Shown: in pieces, positions 1 to 14,268 of the stretch
Position numbering within the stretch: the stretch's first letter is position 1
Layout of the letters: every line of letters begins with the position of its first letter
Program-made: the position numbers and the translations under genes
Source of the DNA: Brienomyrus brachyistius
Lineage: Eukaryota > Chordata > Actinopteri > Osteoglossiformes > Mormyridae
Direction: 5' to 3'
Length of the DNA: 64,000 bases
Assembly (NCBI RefSeq): GCF_023856365.1
Contig: NW_026042408.1
Coordinates: forward strand, 62,001 to 126,000
The notes under the pieces: model-generated
Database searches by the model: none
Told to the model about the DNA's origin: nothing
The model's input: the letters and a program-made list of their open reading frames with translations, nothing else

Positions 1-651
1 GTTATAAGTGAACAGGGAAAAGTGGGCTCACATACTTAGCATAACAAATGTGAAGAGGTGAGAAGCTACGGCAACCGGCAATATTAGTCAAAAACTGCCT
101 TTGTATTCATTTCATTATGTTTAACACAAAATTCAAACTTTACTTGTTAAGATCTGCAAGTAACTGAGATTCGCCCGTGGTGCTGACAGGCACCGATATG
201 CATCTTCGACGTCCTCGTCGCTTTTAGTACCCAGCCGTTCCCGTGGCAACATTTCAAACTGTCTGTGGTTGACAGTCTTACGTGCGGTAACCTCATCCTT
301 GGCAGACAGCCAATAACAGCCGGCCTTTTCTTCAACTCCAAATAATTTTTTTTTTCTCCAGTGTCCCACAGCTCACTCCATGATATCAGTTTCAGGAAAA
401 AACCCCCCATCCGTTCTGTTAAGCAAATGAAAGGGGACAGAAGACTCCTATCCTCCGCTTCCTGTCACACACACCGTAACGGCACCATTGGTCCACCAGA
501 GAGGCCGATGTTGGTGATACCTTATCATTCCATAGAGAAGCTGGTTATGGTTCTAGGCAAGTGTTCCGGTCAAAACAGTCTATTGACCATGTTGAACATT
601 CCGTGGGTAAAAAAAAAATTGTCACTGGTAAATTTCAAAAGTATTATTTGC

Positions 652-720
652 CCATTTTTTAATGTAATGTATCATTAATATACCATTTTTTAATGTAATG
701 TATCATTAATATACCATTTT
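652..720. repeat. 31-bp tandem duplication, AT-rich
   Basis: A 31-bp unit beginning CCATTTTTTAATGTAATG at 652 is repeated exactly from 683, followed by a 7-bp partial third copy. This looks like a recent slippage or duplication event inside intron 1. Confidence 0.9.
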
Positions 721-1684
721 GATAACTGTACTCTCACTGAGGGTGACAATAGAAAAGTTCTGTTCACAGTGATATATTATGTATGAATTCATGCCTACAC
801 TGGCTGCCCAGTTATGGAAGATGTAAATATCAAATGTTGACAGATTTGCTCAATGCGGATGGAGACCTTTCCCTACGATGTCTCGGCCAGCAGTATCTTC
901 CTACTGGTAAACAAAGGGTTACAAAGACGCAAGACTGTGTCCTTAATCTTAGTTACTGCCTGTTCCCATATGGGGATAATTATTTAATCAATTAATTCAT
1001 CATTCAGTGAATCAAAGCTCCACTTTATTGGGAAGGGACACATTTCCCGCTGGAAGCGATATAGGTTCGGCTAAGTCTGGATCCTGGCTTCACGGCTCTT
1101 CACTCTTGACACTCAACTTGATATTTAGATCTTAGGACTTTTTGACAGTTTAAAAAAGGAAAGAAATGTCAAATCATTATATAATGTGTTCTTCTTCCCA
1201 GAGTAAAATGAATACATGAAATCTTTATTACCCACAAGACAGTGAAATGATGTACGGGTGGGAATAGGGGCATTTCCGGGGAATAATTCCGACACCTTGC
1301 ATTACTGGATTTTCCAAGGCAGATCTAAAGGGGTCCCTGCTCTGCTGGGTTTCACAGTCTGTGGGGCTGTCATGTCCTGCACAGGCTCTAATTACAGACA
1401 GGCTTGATCAAAGTGCTGAAAACAAGAAGGGGAATGACAGGGTTTCATTTCTCACGGAGGAAGGATTTATCGCCCTCCTCCGCCCCCACACCGAACCCCC
1501 CCCCCCCCTCCAAAAGCAGCCACACCCACATCCACAGGTCTCTTGCTGACTCAATCAGCAGTTCCTGGACCTTCTTGTAACCATGAAGATGAGATAATAG
1601 AGGGGAACGGGGAATCCATCCCATATGTTCTAGGAAGATAAACTGTAAAAGACAGAGGGGAAAAAAAGGAAAGAGAAAGGCTCC

Positions 1685-1732
1685 ATGCTGGTTCTGCATG
1701 CTGGTTCTGCTGGTTCTCCATGCTGGTTCTGC
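1685..1732. repeat. Short imperfect tandem repeat (CATGCTGGTTCTG)
   Basis: The motif CATGCTGGTTCTG and a shortened version occur four times in a row in slightly varying spacing. No coding or regulatory meaning is apparent. Confidence 0.7.
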
Positions 1733-4700
1733 GCGGTACGTTTGCTAGCTAGGAGATCAGAATAAAAGCATGCAGGGCGTTTGCAGTGAATTCCAGATTC
1801 CCAACATAATTTATCATTTTTGTTTTTGCAGCACTCAGTGGTTTTATCATGGTATCCTCTGCTTGTAGTAAAAGCTCCCCCCACCCTGGGTGTGGCTACA
1901 TGGTCCTGTTCAGGCTCCGAAGACCCCCCCCAGCCGCATCTTGATGACTCCGTACTGATAAAAAGGTAGGTTCAGCCATTTAATATCACCACTTAACTCG
2001 TTCAGCTATATATGCTGAATCGCACCACTGAATTTTATAATTTTTTGTCTTCCAAACACTCGGCGGAGCTCTGACACACGTAAGCCCATTTTGGATTTAG
2101 AATCCATGGCCTCCCTGAAGGTCGTATAGAGGACCACGTAAGCGGTGTTACATGCTGTCTCCCACAATCCACCTGGTCGTGTAACGGATTAGGGAATTAC
2201 CATAATCCGCATGGAGGTTGGAGCAGTGGGAAGCGCAGCAGGGGAACCCTGGGCTGGTCACTGGAGGCATGACGGGAATGTGGCCCAATTAAAGGGGAAT
2301 TCCGCCTGAATACCAACATCCATGGAGTCAGCACAAACATTACGCCCCATAGTCCCAGGCATCGCATGTATTCACCTCTGTCCTATTCAGAAGGAGCTTA
2401 CGTTTTGAACTGTAAAAATGTCCACCTGTACTCTAATTTAAATCTATAACAAGTTAATCACCAGACAAATTCTTACATGCCCAAAGGAAATCACATCAAA
2501 CTCATCCTGTACAGAGAACCGACGCATTATTTGCAGAATGTCACACTCAGATCAAGTTATGAATTCTATTAAGTGCATGGAGACTACAAAGTGTCGATAT
2601 TTTTGATATTCGATATTCTGATGTGATTATTGACTGCCAAAGGAAGTATTTCAGCTGACTTTAAATAATTGATCTATTTAAACTGACATCCATATGCTGT
2701 AAATGTTGCATAATCAGAGAGACAACCTTATATCTTTTTTGGGACTTAGATTCCCATCAGCATGCGAAGAATTGGCTAGAGAAAAATGAACGGCTCCAGG
2801 ATTTATATAAAACTTTGTTTTCCTGGCTATATTTCAAAAATATTTTATTTCTCCTGTAGCAAAAATATTTTTAGTAGATTTTTATAACGGCACAGCATAG
2901 TGTGTTTGGAGCAGCATAAGAAATCCAATTTTCTAGAAAAGTCTAAAGTAGCATTGTAGCGTCACCAGGTTGCCAGCCAACCCCCCCCCCCCCCCACAAA
3001 AAAAAAGTTAAAAAGCTGCGATCATTTTAAAGTGAAGATTAACTCTAATGCAGCCCTGCCAGTGGTTACTGAACAGTGTCCACATCACATGTCCACATCA
3101 CAAAGTGTGCAGAAGGCATGGAATTCATTATCTTACCCTTCATAATGAATGGCTTATTTAGACCACTCGGAATTGTAAGGATCTTTTCATTTAGGCATTC
3201 TGAATGGCATCATCCACAGCAAATAGAATCAGGAGGCCGTGTGATATTGACCAACGAAACGCAACATCATTGATCTGACAGGTGCATCACTGAGTGAATA
3301 ACAGGACTTACAGCCGCTAAACACGATGACGGAACAGTGATCCGGGTACCTTGCGTTCGTTCGTTCATTTTCACTCACATGACGGCAACTGGACTGTTTT
3401 TCAGCAGAAGCGTTGTAATTTAGGTACAAAATCATTTTGATCTATCCAAGTGTGTGGAATGATTTATTTGGTAAGTAGCCGTATTAAAAATTACAAATCG
3501 ATGGTGAAAAGGACAAATCGACCTCTGTCTAGACCTTTTGCCGGATGAAGGACATCGAGGCAAAACACCAGAGTAGAGAAGGACGGCTGGCCATCCGAGT
3601 CACAAGCATCCGTCACTGACGGCATCTCTGATAACGTTATTCCTGACGCGTCAGTCATTTCAAAGCATTCCTCACCTTCCATTTCCACCGATTCTCTTTT
3701 CATCAGTCTTGCACTCTTAGATTCACCTCTCCTTTGCTTTGATTCGGTTTCACAGATGTAGCGCAAATTAGCTATTTAACTAAAACACACATTATGATTG
3801 ATTTATCTACAAACGACATCGATACCATATCTGTACGTGGGGCTCACAGCACTGTGGGATCATGACAGTCAGATCATGCCACAAACTGCGGGGGAGGGTG
3901 GGAACGTACACCGTCTTACCATTTGGTTATTTAAAAGTCTGCTCTGAATGGCAGGCCGGGACAAATCTCCCAGTACTACTGATGGCAAGTTCAGGCCTGG
4001 GTATATTAACTGAACTTGTGCAGCAATTTTAAAGGCACTGTACTATTGAAGGACGCGAAAATCCACGCATTCGTAAAATGCATATCGGCGTTATGATTTT
4101 TGTGGAGGGAGGGGCTAGGGTCTATCCAAGCTGCATAGGGCACAAGGCTGGGCTACAGCCTGTTCGGGATGCCAGGGTGCATGGAGATCTACAGGGAAAT
4201 ATCTAGATATGTAAATCGAGGACCTAAATGACACTTCATCTATTCATTTTTCACAACAAATCAGAACAGATTCTGCTGTTTAAAAGTGCGTGAAACAGAG
4301 AGAACAATAAATAGCAGAGTGTGGAAAAGGACATTGCGTCTGATTTTAAGTTGTGTCCACACTGAAAAGCACAGAAATGGGTTTGCCAGACCACTGATGT
4401 CAAAAGTGATAAAACTGGAGACGGTATTTGCTGGCTAATGTGTTATCTGCATATTCACGATGCAGAAACCTCATTGGATGGGACACATTGTGGATCTTTA
4501 AACTCCACCCATCTAGAACTCCAAAGGGCAGGGAGGCACAAGTTTGCTCACCCCACCCCCCTTGATATGGTCTTTCTTGTTGGGATTCAGGTAGACCTCA
4601 AGATTAGCATATACAGTCCATTTTTATTCCGTGGTTTAAATGGGTTTATGTGTTCGGTGTTGGTCTATGTGTTAAATGTGCTGAAACCTGTCTCCACTCC

Positions 4701-5165
4701 TGTAGTTCCACATTACAAAGAATGGCTGTATGAGGTGACCTCCTTTGAGGTTCATTACTTCTGTTGCTATGCCGACCCAGAATGTATTCTCCACGGATTC
4801 TTTTCCTCCTATTTACACATGCTGGGTACACGGTACCTACACTGGAGAATGTTACTATACCAGCCAGTGGAGGGTAATGATTTGCCTGCATACCCTAATA
4901 CCCTAATAGCTTTTTCAAAAGCCCATAACCAAGAGCGAATAAGAGAGACGCAATGAAATAACTCTTTTTTGCACCGGATTTTAGATCTTTAAGACGGTAT
5001 TTAACAAACATGCCCAGCAAATATTCGTCTGCATTCACAATTTACCACTCCAAAGGTCAGGCTTTTAAGTCAAATTGATGTATTTTTTTTATTTATTTTT
5101 TTTAGCAATTTACTGATAGCTTTCCTTTCAGTGGAAAAAGTATATCAGCTCAGTAATTAAAATAA

Positions 5166-5183
5166 ACACACACACACACACAC
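5166..5183. repeat. (CA)n microsatellite
   Basis: About nine uninterrupted CA dinucleotides. Confidence 0.9.
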
Positions 5184-5606
5184 CTTTTACATTTAGCTTT
5201 CCAATGAATGGTTTTCAAGACCATAATCCAGAACATTCCTTTGTAACCTTAATGCACCTGCTAAGTCATATGGGTTAAGTCTTGCAAATACAGAAGAACT
5301 ATTCAGGAACCTGCTGAGGACTGAGACTGCTGCTTCCCAGAAAGGTTTTGTAAACTTAATGTCTTTACCTGTATGGGCCAACATAAAGTCCGTGTTCATT
5401 ATCCCTTTTTGCATTTCTATTGAACTTTGCTCATTTCATTGAGTGATGCTTCTCACTTTAGACACACAGCTTTACATTAATCGCATCAGATTTTTTCCAT
5501 ATAGGGAACAATGGACAAAGAAACTTTACCAATAAAAGTGGTTGTTCTGATAACAGAGGGGGAGCTGGACGGCCAGTGGCCAATTCTATTTTTCTCCTGG
5601 GTAAAG

Positions 5607-5630
5607 TGTGTGTGTGTGTGTGTGGGGGGG
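5607..5630. repeat. (GT)n microsatellite followed by a G run
   Basis: About eight GT units lead into a 7-base G run. Confidence 0.85.
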
Positions 5631-8600
5631 CTGTTTCCTTGAAACCCTTGAAAGCAAGTGAAAGACGCCTGACTTCATCACCAGTTCAGTCAGTGGTGGT
5701 AAATGGACCAGGCCTCTGGAGCATTCAAGGGGGATAAGCAGGGTTGTGGCCTGGGATCGGTCCGGTTTAGCTGTCGAACCCACTGACCTGCACAGGAAGC
5801 GAAAGGTGTGAACTGGGCTCTGAGCCATGGGTGCCGATGAGGTAAACGGATGCGGGAGAGAAGCCGCGCTATATTTAAGAATCTCCATTCGGTCACATGA
5901 GAAGGACTGATAAAAAGCAAGTTGGGATGTATACCAAAATGGCTTTCCGTGTCACTGCTTACGTTGCGTCCCGTGCCTCTGCTGACCGCTTCCTGTTTCG
6001 GAATGAGCTGTCTGCACCGAGCAGTAGCATGTATTCTTTCCTGGGACCTCAAAAAAACAAATAAATAAAACAGTGTCCAGAGGCACGTTATCATCACTCG
6101 GTGAATGTCAAGGACAGAGAAGAACACAAGCAAAACGCCGCACCTAATTAAGATTTCGGTTTGTTCCAAGCTGAAAGCGTGTGATGGTGGAGCTCAACAT
6201 GATCGGTTTTATTTTTGTGTTCCCTGGGGATTTAAAAAAATAAAAAAAAAGCTATTTACATTTTTTCAGACGGGCAAATGCGTTTTGGAATTCAGCTCTA
6301 GATGAGAGTTTAAATGAGTGACATTCACATTAAATACGGGTCACCGTGACTCCCGGATCAGATTAGCATTGGAGGCGAAACACGTCATGTGGATGAAAAA
6401 AGCTTCCCGGCTTCCTTCAGCCGGGGTCAACGAAACCAATTCGGTGGAGGCTTCATACAAAATGTTAATCAGAATTTCGCTGAGGATGCCGGTAATGATG
6501 GATTCCAGCATTGTTGCTCATGTTAGAGGCCTCACGTCCTGTAAAGGACAGTGGCTGCTGATTTGCATACATTTACACAGTCCCCAATAGGCAAGGAGCC
6601 AGCTAACCCCATAAAAGCTTCAGCCGAGACGCTGGAATGATTGTGCCGTCTGCTATTGTTCCGGACGCGGGTGTCCTGCCGAGCCCCGGAGGCCAGCTGT
6701 CGTCAGTGACGCTCACCGTTCTCAGTTTCCAAGGAACTTCTATTCGAACTCAGAAACTCAATGGAGGAACTCAAGGATTGGGTTCTGGGTTGACAGTGAT
6801 ATACCGTGCTACATAGATCCTGGAAGGTTCCTTTCAATAACAGCAGACCTGATTCAGGCTGAGAAGACTCACTGCCCACTGAACCAGAAAGATGTTCCCC
6901 ATATTAAAATACAGGAAAAGCCAACTGTGCACGTCAAGTACAGCGTTAGACTTTGAGCTTCAGATAAGCCCAACTGAGACTGGTACAAAAAGTTGGGAGG
7001 AAAGTGAGCTATGTAATACCGAAGTTTCACAGCAGTGACCGCTGGGATTGACGACAGTCCCCGCCCAGTGGTGGAGATTTTCTCCTCTGCCGGTTCCAAG
7101 CCTTTTAAAATGATGATGTAAATTTACGTATTCAGACCAGACTCCCACCAGGCAGCAAGGCCTCGCGCCAAAGGTGTTAAATGGAGCCACTCCCACCGCA
7201 TCCTCTCTGAGGATCAATGTCCCAGCAAATTTGCAGATGACCTCTCCTGACGTGTGCCAAGTTATCTGTGATTCAACACTAATAGGGTATCGAGTGGCAG
7301 GAGCATTCAAGAAGCTAGGGTGCCCTTCAACTCATCGGCAATCAAATTCACATAACCTCCTCATTAACATACATTACGGCAAAGAGCATGGACCTTTGCC
7401 ATGTGTGTGGGGGGGGGGGGAGCACACTGCAGCCAGTAACTGCGATTCTGCAATTCCCCTCTAAAGGAGAACGAAAACACATAACAATGAATTAATATCA
7501 AGGACCTACTGTAGAAGACGCATCGTTTGGCTTCAGAACAGTTTGAAACCTTTTTGGAACGCTGTCAGAAGATAAGTCCTGAATTGTGTGCAATCTACTC
7601 CGTACTCCAGAAGTTCCCATAAAGGTTAAGTGATGTTTAGATCTGGTGATTGAGGAAGCTGTAGAAGATGCGAGCCTTCATCTTGGTGTTAGTAAAAACA
7701 CTCTTGAATTCGGTAAGCGGTGTGCATGGGAAGCTCTTGAGGGAACAGCATGTGAACCACAGGGGGACCTGGTCCTGTGAAACCCTCGTATTCCTTGACT
7801 GTTACATGACCACTCTGAGTTTATATTTTCTCCACCTCCACTCCAGAAATTGCGAATGTCAAAATATTAATAACAGAAAAAAAGTGCTGAGCATACCGTT
7901 AAAATTTCTAAGCTATTTAAACAAACACGGCTAAAGAGCACGCAGATTTTGAGGCATTGATGCAAATCTATATAATATTTCGCTTATGAAAACACAAATC
8001 AAGAGATTTATTCCAGGTTTCATACAGCTGTAGCAACAAGGGGTATTCGGACAAAGCAAAAATGCAAACAAATCAATTTAAAGCTGGACCTGGACTGATG
8101 GAACAAGGCCTCTCCTCAGGTAAGGCCAATAAAAGTGACTTCTGTATTGTGGCTTTTTCTGCGGCGCTGAATTTCTGCCCCTGACCGCAGGGCATCAGGA
8201 AGCTGCCCCGCAGTCGCCCGATTGCCTCAGCCCACGAGTGGTACTCAGCCGCTGGACTCCTGGTGGATGCCAGCGTTAGCTCGATATCTCCACACACAGG
8301 CCGGACCCTGAAGAAAGACGCTGGGTCATGCAGAACATGAAGGACAGGAGGAGAAGCGAGGGAAGGTCCCCAGGGCGGTGCTTAGCAGGCCTGTTTTAGC
8401 GTCTGTTTAGTCACAGTGGGAATGAAAAGCCCAGGAGTTATAAGAAAAGTGCGGCCGGGACCTGTGTTCGCGAACAATCAGTGAGTGTTTCGGATATTTG
8501 CAGTGTGAGGGGACCGTTAAACAGGCAGCATTAGCTACTGGGACTGACCAACACACATGGCAACAGAGCACCATGATTCTGCAGGATTGAGTTTTGGGAG

Positions 8601-8821
8601 AAATATTGTATTAATATTTACACACCCCCCAGAGCTAGCAAAAAAGTATGTACTATATTATATCATACATGCATATAATACTAATCTCAATGCTAATGTA
8701 TTAGTCAATGCTATTGTCAATGCTATTGTTCACAGTCTATTACCAGAACTAGCTACTTAATAGTAATTAGGCAATTGATACATCTAAATTTGTTCAAACA
8801 TTCACTCATTCACTCTCATAC

Positions 8822-8855
8822 TCTCTCTCTCTCTCTCACTCCCTCTCTCACTCTT
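8822..8855. repeat. (CT)n-rich microsatellite
   Basis: CTCTCTCT run with CACTCC interruptions inside intron 1. Confidence 0.8.
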
Positions 8856-9867
8856 GTCATGCAGCACTACATTCACAGATAAGGCTGCAAAGCTGCAGTC
8901 CTGCAAGGTGCAACATTTGTCGGCCGCGGTCAAACCCAGCGAATAGAAAATCCAATTAAACTGGGGCCCATGTCCCAACTGTAACAGAGATATCTAATCC
9001 TTCACAACCCCATACATTTCATTTATAGCCACAGTACATGGAAAACCATTTTTCTATTTAAACAGTAACATTTCGGTTAAGTCTTTTAGGCATTAATATA
9101 CTTTAACTAGTCTTTTTAGTATCTGCATCCATTCATCAAGTCTTCAAATTTCTCATCCAGGGTCACAACGCCTACATAATGTTGACAAAATGATGTCATG
9201 ACAGCTCATCATGATGACAGCTGCTATAACCTGTCACAAAGCCCCAGGAAGAAATATGAGGATATGAATTTCAACTGTCTCACAGCTTTTCAAAGGTTAT
9301 AATAGTCGCTACAGGTGTCATAACATGCAGAAGCAATGCATGTATGGCAATCTTATGACTAAACACTGCTAAGCGTACCCAGAGGATCCATGAAACTGCT
9401 TCTGCAATACGTCAGAACTGAAATGATATTTTGGGCTTTCTGATAAGGCAATCTCTCTGCAAGGCAACAAATGACATTAAAACCACATGGTGAGTTACGC
9501 AGAATGCGATGTGGCAGTTGACATGAATCCGAAGGCGTTCGTCAATGAAATGTGCACGTTCGACACTGCAGATGCCCCTCGGACATTCTGGGGGATTCTG
9601 GCTTCTGTCTGTCCAACTGCGTTTACCCTGGCTGCCAAGCCAAATTACTTTTAGCTAATATGAGCCCATGCACCGGGCCGCGGCTTGGAGTCGTTCCTGC
9701 CTCCACTCCGGTGTCGTCCATGCCAGGCATCTGTTTCGGCAGTGAAGGCCGATGCTAAATCGGCGCATGCCTGATCAGCCAAACCAGTTTGCCGGCAGAC
9801 AGAGTATCTGTGAGCTGCCATCTGCCACCCCTTCAAGTTATGTTTGCCCTGTCCGCTAAGCACCTGA

Positions 9868-9886
9868 CCCCCCCCCCCCCCCCCCC
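9868..9886. repeat. Poly-C tract, 19 bases
   Basis: Uninterrupted run of 19 C on the plus strand. It is one of a series of unusually long C/G homopolymers in this window; see the findings. Confidence 0.9.
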
Positions 9887-10682
9887 GCTTCCTCCTGGCT
9901 CTCCTGGAGCAGGCTGGACCTCCTTTGCTAACATCCCCCCCCATCCCAGTTCATGAGTTTCCCTCTCAAATGTTGTATTTTTGAGTTATTGCCACACATG
10001 AACAACCTTGTCCACGGTCGACAAAAAATATTTCTGAAGCCATTTTTTATTTGTTTCTTATCTGTCTTACCTGCTGGTTGCCGTTTTGAAGAAAGTTACT
10101 CTGCTTGCTTCGTTTTGGTTGCACGGTGTTTGTGGCAGCGCAGGCAATGTGGTAGGTCAACGAGATAAGTGGCAAACATCGCATACTTCCCACTAGCGAC
10201 TCAGAAGCACATTCACCATAACGGCTGGTTCTTTGGGATACTTGCCAACATGACAGCAATATTGGCAATTCAGTCTGGCATTCCTGCTAGTCTAATGTTC
10301 CTTCTGGTTTCAAGGGTGTTGTTGGGGACAGAATCGGACTTTTGCAGGTTTGCAGCTATGCTCTGAGCCCCCCCGCGATGAATCGAGAGAGTGCTGACAT
10401 ATGCCACGTGACCATCTTCAAGCTGGTCTGCAAGTTGTAATATCACAGCGAGGGAGTTGTCTGACCAGCAGTGTTTTGAGAAGATAGACATGGTAGAATT
10501 GTGGTAGAAATGCAGGCTTACAATTTTCCTACTGGAGTGTCACGTGATCAGTGGGCCGTGATTATAGAGCTAACTGCATTTAAGCCTGTTACATACCTCA
10601 AGTAATCCTGAGATACACACACTTCTGGTTTGAGATGCTAACTGTGATTCTAGGGCTAACTTCAGATTTGGCCTCTAGGAGG

Positions 10683-10782
10683 ATTAGGGTGAGTGTATAG
10701 GGGTTAGGCGTTAGGTTTAGTGTATGGGGTGAAAACCACAGTGAAATGAGATGGGGGGTTAGAGTCGGGGGTTAGGGTTACG
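10683..10782. repeat. Degenerate TTAGGG-like stretch
   Basis: Scattered GTTAGG, TTAGGG and TTAGGT hexamers (for example GGGGGTTAGGGTTACG near 10768) give a telomere-like but imperfect pattern. It may be an old interstitial telomeric-like repeat or a simple-sequence remnant; copies are too degraded to decide. Confidence 0.35.
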
Positions 10783-10929
10783 CGAGACGTGAGAAAGGGA
10801 TACAGAAGATGTGGTATACAGTAACTTTTTAATAACTTTTTTCTTTTTTTAGTTACTCTTTCTTTACTTCCAGCATCAAGAAGGAAAAGGAGCACATAGC
10901 AATTAAGGACTTGGGCAGCTTTACTGGTT

Positions 10930-11095
10930 CAAGGTTCCTGTTTCAAGTTCAAGGTGGGTCTGTGCGGCAATATCCTGGAGCAAGACACTGAACCTGAACC
11001 GCTCCAGTGCGAATATCCAGCTGTAGAAGCTGGCAAGGTCTCAAGCTGGCTGCATAAAAATTGCCGCCTAAGCAAGCAAATGAATGAACTTCAGC
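10930..11095. repeat. Degenerate fish SINE-like fragment
   Basis: The stretch has the order of motifs seen near the 3' end of common teleost SINE/LINE tails: a CTGGAGCAAGACACTGAACCTGAA-like segment (positions 10975-10998), an AATATCCAGCTGTA box at 11013-11026, and a degraded GCATAAAA...GCC...AAATGAATG end near 11050-11085. Similarity is judged by eye from known fish repeat tails, and the copy is old. Confidence 0.4.
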
Positions 11096-13617
11096 GGAGA
11101 AACTGAGGCTTAGCGCCCTGTGAAAGGAGCCGGTGGGCACCCTTACCGGGAGCTGACCCACTGCCTCCACGACACTAACGCGGGTGGTTCATCAGAGATG
11201 CTAAAGCCTGGCCCTTACTTACTCCGCTTCCCACTGCTTTATTTATGAGAACCAATGAGCCAGTGCTTCAGCCCAGCGTTAGCAAATGGCATGTTCCAAG
11301 GCGTTCCATCAATGCTGCATATTACAGGTTCAACAGTCATAGCGTGCACGCTCCCTTACAGCTCTCCCATTCACAATATCAAAACAAAATACCAGCATGT
11401 GAATGTATACAATATGAGTCCTAAGTGCTTCATTAAATCCAATAGTGCAAGGCGATCACAAACAAAAGGCAATTTACCCAAGAACCACTATTGCTCCTTC
11501 CAGTCAAGTCTTTAATGTAACATAAATGGAAAAAAATTATTCAGTGACATAATATGAATGTAATATGAATGAGTTGATGCAAACGCTTGCAATCTCTTCC
11601 TCAAATGAGAATATAATACATAGTCATTTCATAGTTTTTAGATTCTTCATTGTTTCGAAATGCATTCGCCTATAATGTATTCAGACGTTTTTCTTGGGGA
11701 CCGAATGATGCTGCACTCAAGTGTCAGTGTGACGATTCAGATGACATTTGCCGGCAACTAAAAAGGTCGAGGGGCTCGTCAGCGTTGCGGAAACTTTGAG
11801 AGTGAACTATCGTTTAATTCATGGCTCTTAGCGGCCTGTCAACTGCAGTCTAATAATACAACAGCTACAATGACTATGGGATTTCAGTCACAGAAGGCCT
11901 TCATCCGGAGGGATTTCCACCGCGTATATTAGCCTGATCCATTCATAAAAGTGGATCCTTATAGATGCAAATTAATGCAAAGTATTTAGCTGAAATGCAC
12001 AACAGCAATGGTGCCAGTAAATTGGAAATTAATGCATTTCTCACACGTCTATTTAGGGTTACCTGAGAGGAATGCCAATTTTTTGGCATCCATTGTGCAA
12101 ACTTACAAAGTATGTTTAGCATTCTTAGGACATGCGTCCTTTCATTTTAACGACAAATTTAAGGCGAGCCTTGTGTCCTGAGGCACCCGTGAACGCCCAG
12201 CAACATTTATTCGCCGATCGCTTTTTATCCGGACGATTTGGTTCATTGGCAGAGTTTACTGGCAGATTACTTAGGACTGGAACCACCTGGTTTTCACGAC
12301 GGATGGGGCTGTGTGCAGATGGGGGAACACAAAGAGGCCCACGGAAGGCGAGTCGGAGCGGGCGCAGCCCCAATCAGAACGACAGCTCGCCGTAGGGCCA
12401 GGCAGGGGTGCGGGTCCCTCTCGCTAAAATAGCTGGGGGTGAAAAGGCACGGTGACATTTATTACCCTCATTATTCCCTCCTCCTCTATGGGGCTGACAT
12501 TTCGATGCAAATTGCGGCACATCGATTTTCCGTTGCCGCCCGCTTAAAAATGTAAGCATACTGTCCATTTCAAAATGAATAACGGATGAAAGCCGAAAGA
12601 GAAAAGGGGGGGGGCACTATGTCCATTATCTGGCTGGGTCTAAAAGCAGACCTGATATACAGTATATTTAACATAAATTTTTACTATTTCATTCGGTGTG
12701 GATATGAGAAAGGAAACACACCTCCTTCCCAGAGAATCCACTACAACCAGTAAAGTCACAAAAGAACGTGCCATTTTTTTTTTAATCATCCAACAAAACA
12801 TTTATTTTTAAGAGATCACAGTGATGCGGGTCTGTTGAGAAAATGAGCAGCATCTAGCCTCACAAAGTGCACGTCTCCATCAGCGATGAGGCCGGCCGAG
12901 CTGTTACTCACACAGGAAACCGGTGCTACTCGCACCGACAAACGGCACTCCGGTGCCGAGCAGAACTGAAGACGCTTGTACGATCGGTCACACCAGACGA
13001 GGAGACCAGAAAATGACCTTAACCGGCAGAGAGACAGAGCCCCGTGCGGCGAGATAACCTGACATTGGTAATTAGCAACCTGACCCACCGAGCCCAAAAC
13101 TCCACCTGTTGGAGCGAACGCTTGTATTATCTAGTTTGGCCAAAAGGAAATAAATGTTCCGGCAAGCAAGAGGCTTCAAAGTGATGTCTTCTGTGAAAAG
13201 AACAGCCCATTTCAAGAGAGCAGATCCTCCTACGCTTCTGACACGAAGGGTCAGAGTTCAAAGTTCACTCCAATAGTGAGGCCATAACAACAGCCCAGGA
13301 GAGCGAAACAGAAAATACCTGGTAGTGGACAAGACGCTCCGTGATCTGAAGTTTGAGTGTCACTTCCCTGTGCCGATAATTGGACTTACATCAGCAGGGC
13401 ACTAAAGTATACAGGTTTTGTTGGTAAGAGTGGGGGGGGCTGAAGCAAATTGCACGCCCACCCTCTGGATGGCGCGGCATGTTATCTGCTCTTTTGGAAC
13501 AACGGTGCTGACATTTTGCCTGCTGGCTTACATCGCCGCGGGACGGTTTGGGGACCGAGCGCACGATGGCGAGGAAGGGGCCGATGGGGGCGGGACGAGA
13601 GGCAAAACGCCAACATT

Positions 13618-13630
13618 AAAAAAAAAAAAA
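13618..13630. repeat. Poly-A tract
   Basis: Thirteen A residues in intron 1 on the plus strand, with no adjacent retroelement recognised. Confidence 0.85.
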
Positions 13631-14236
13631 GAAGCAAAAAGCCGTCATCATAAGGGCATCGACGATGGGGTGTATATGGAATGCAAAAGGAACACAGGTC
13701 CACAAGCAAGGAATCTACAGAGAAGGAAAAATGTGGGAGAGGTCCCTCATTTTCAGGGGGATCTACACTCCATACCGGTGTAGCTGCTTTAGTTGTCATG
13801 GTGCAGTGAGACTCTTCTGCCCTGTAACGCTGCATATAGGATGCTTACCCTACACTGTCAGAGGAGGTCACCTTAGAAGAAGCCCTCATTATCCCTGCAT
13901 GTGGTCCTGATGCAGACTCGCCCACGCAGATCCACAAAACACATAGCTGCTCAACTACTGGCCAGAGAATGTTCCCTTCCGTTAGTGGCACCCCAGTGTG
14001 AAGCCTCACACTGTTTACTGCATGGGTTCCCCGGTCCAACATCAATCACTAAAAGGATCAATTTCCCCGGACATGCTACCTTTCCACCATGGCCTCATTA
14101 TTACCACTGTGTCCAGTTACCTTCTCAAAATGCCCAAATCTGCAACAGGGACATTTCAAGCCATAAAGCAGGGAAGATCAGAGCATCAAACTGCAGGTAA
14201 GCAGTCTGTGCACATTTCGCCATCAGTCAGTTAACC

Positions 14237-14237
14237 C

Positions 14238-14266
<29 letters not shown>
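14237..14266. repeat. (GT)n microsatellite
   Basis: About thirteen uninterrupted GT units followed by ATGTATG. Confidence 0.9.

Positions 14267-14268
<2 letters not shown>

Noticed and set aside
4438..4956. 172-codon plus-strand frame
   Set aside because: It is the longest non-repeat frame in intron 1, but I recognise no motif or domain, and there are no splice or promoter signals. Chance is more likely.
9170..9380. Possible MITE with GACAGCTGCTATAACCTGTC-like motifs
   Set aside because: Inverted motifs are present, but the ends and a target duplication could not be identified, so no element is called.
10683..10782. True interstitial telomere
   Set aside because: Hexamers are irregular and interrupted; only a telomere-like remnant can be claimed.
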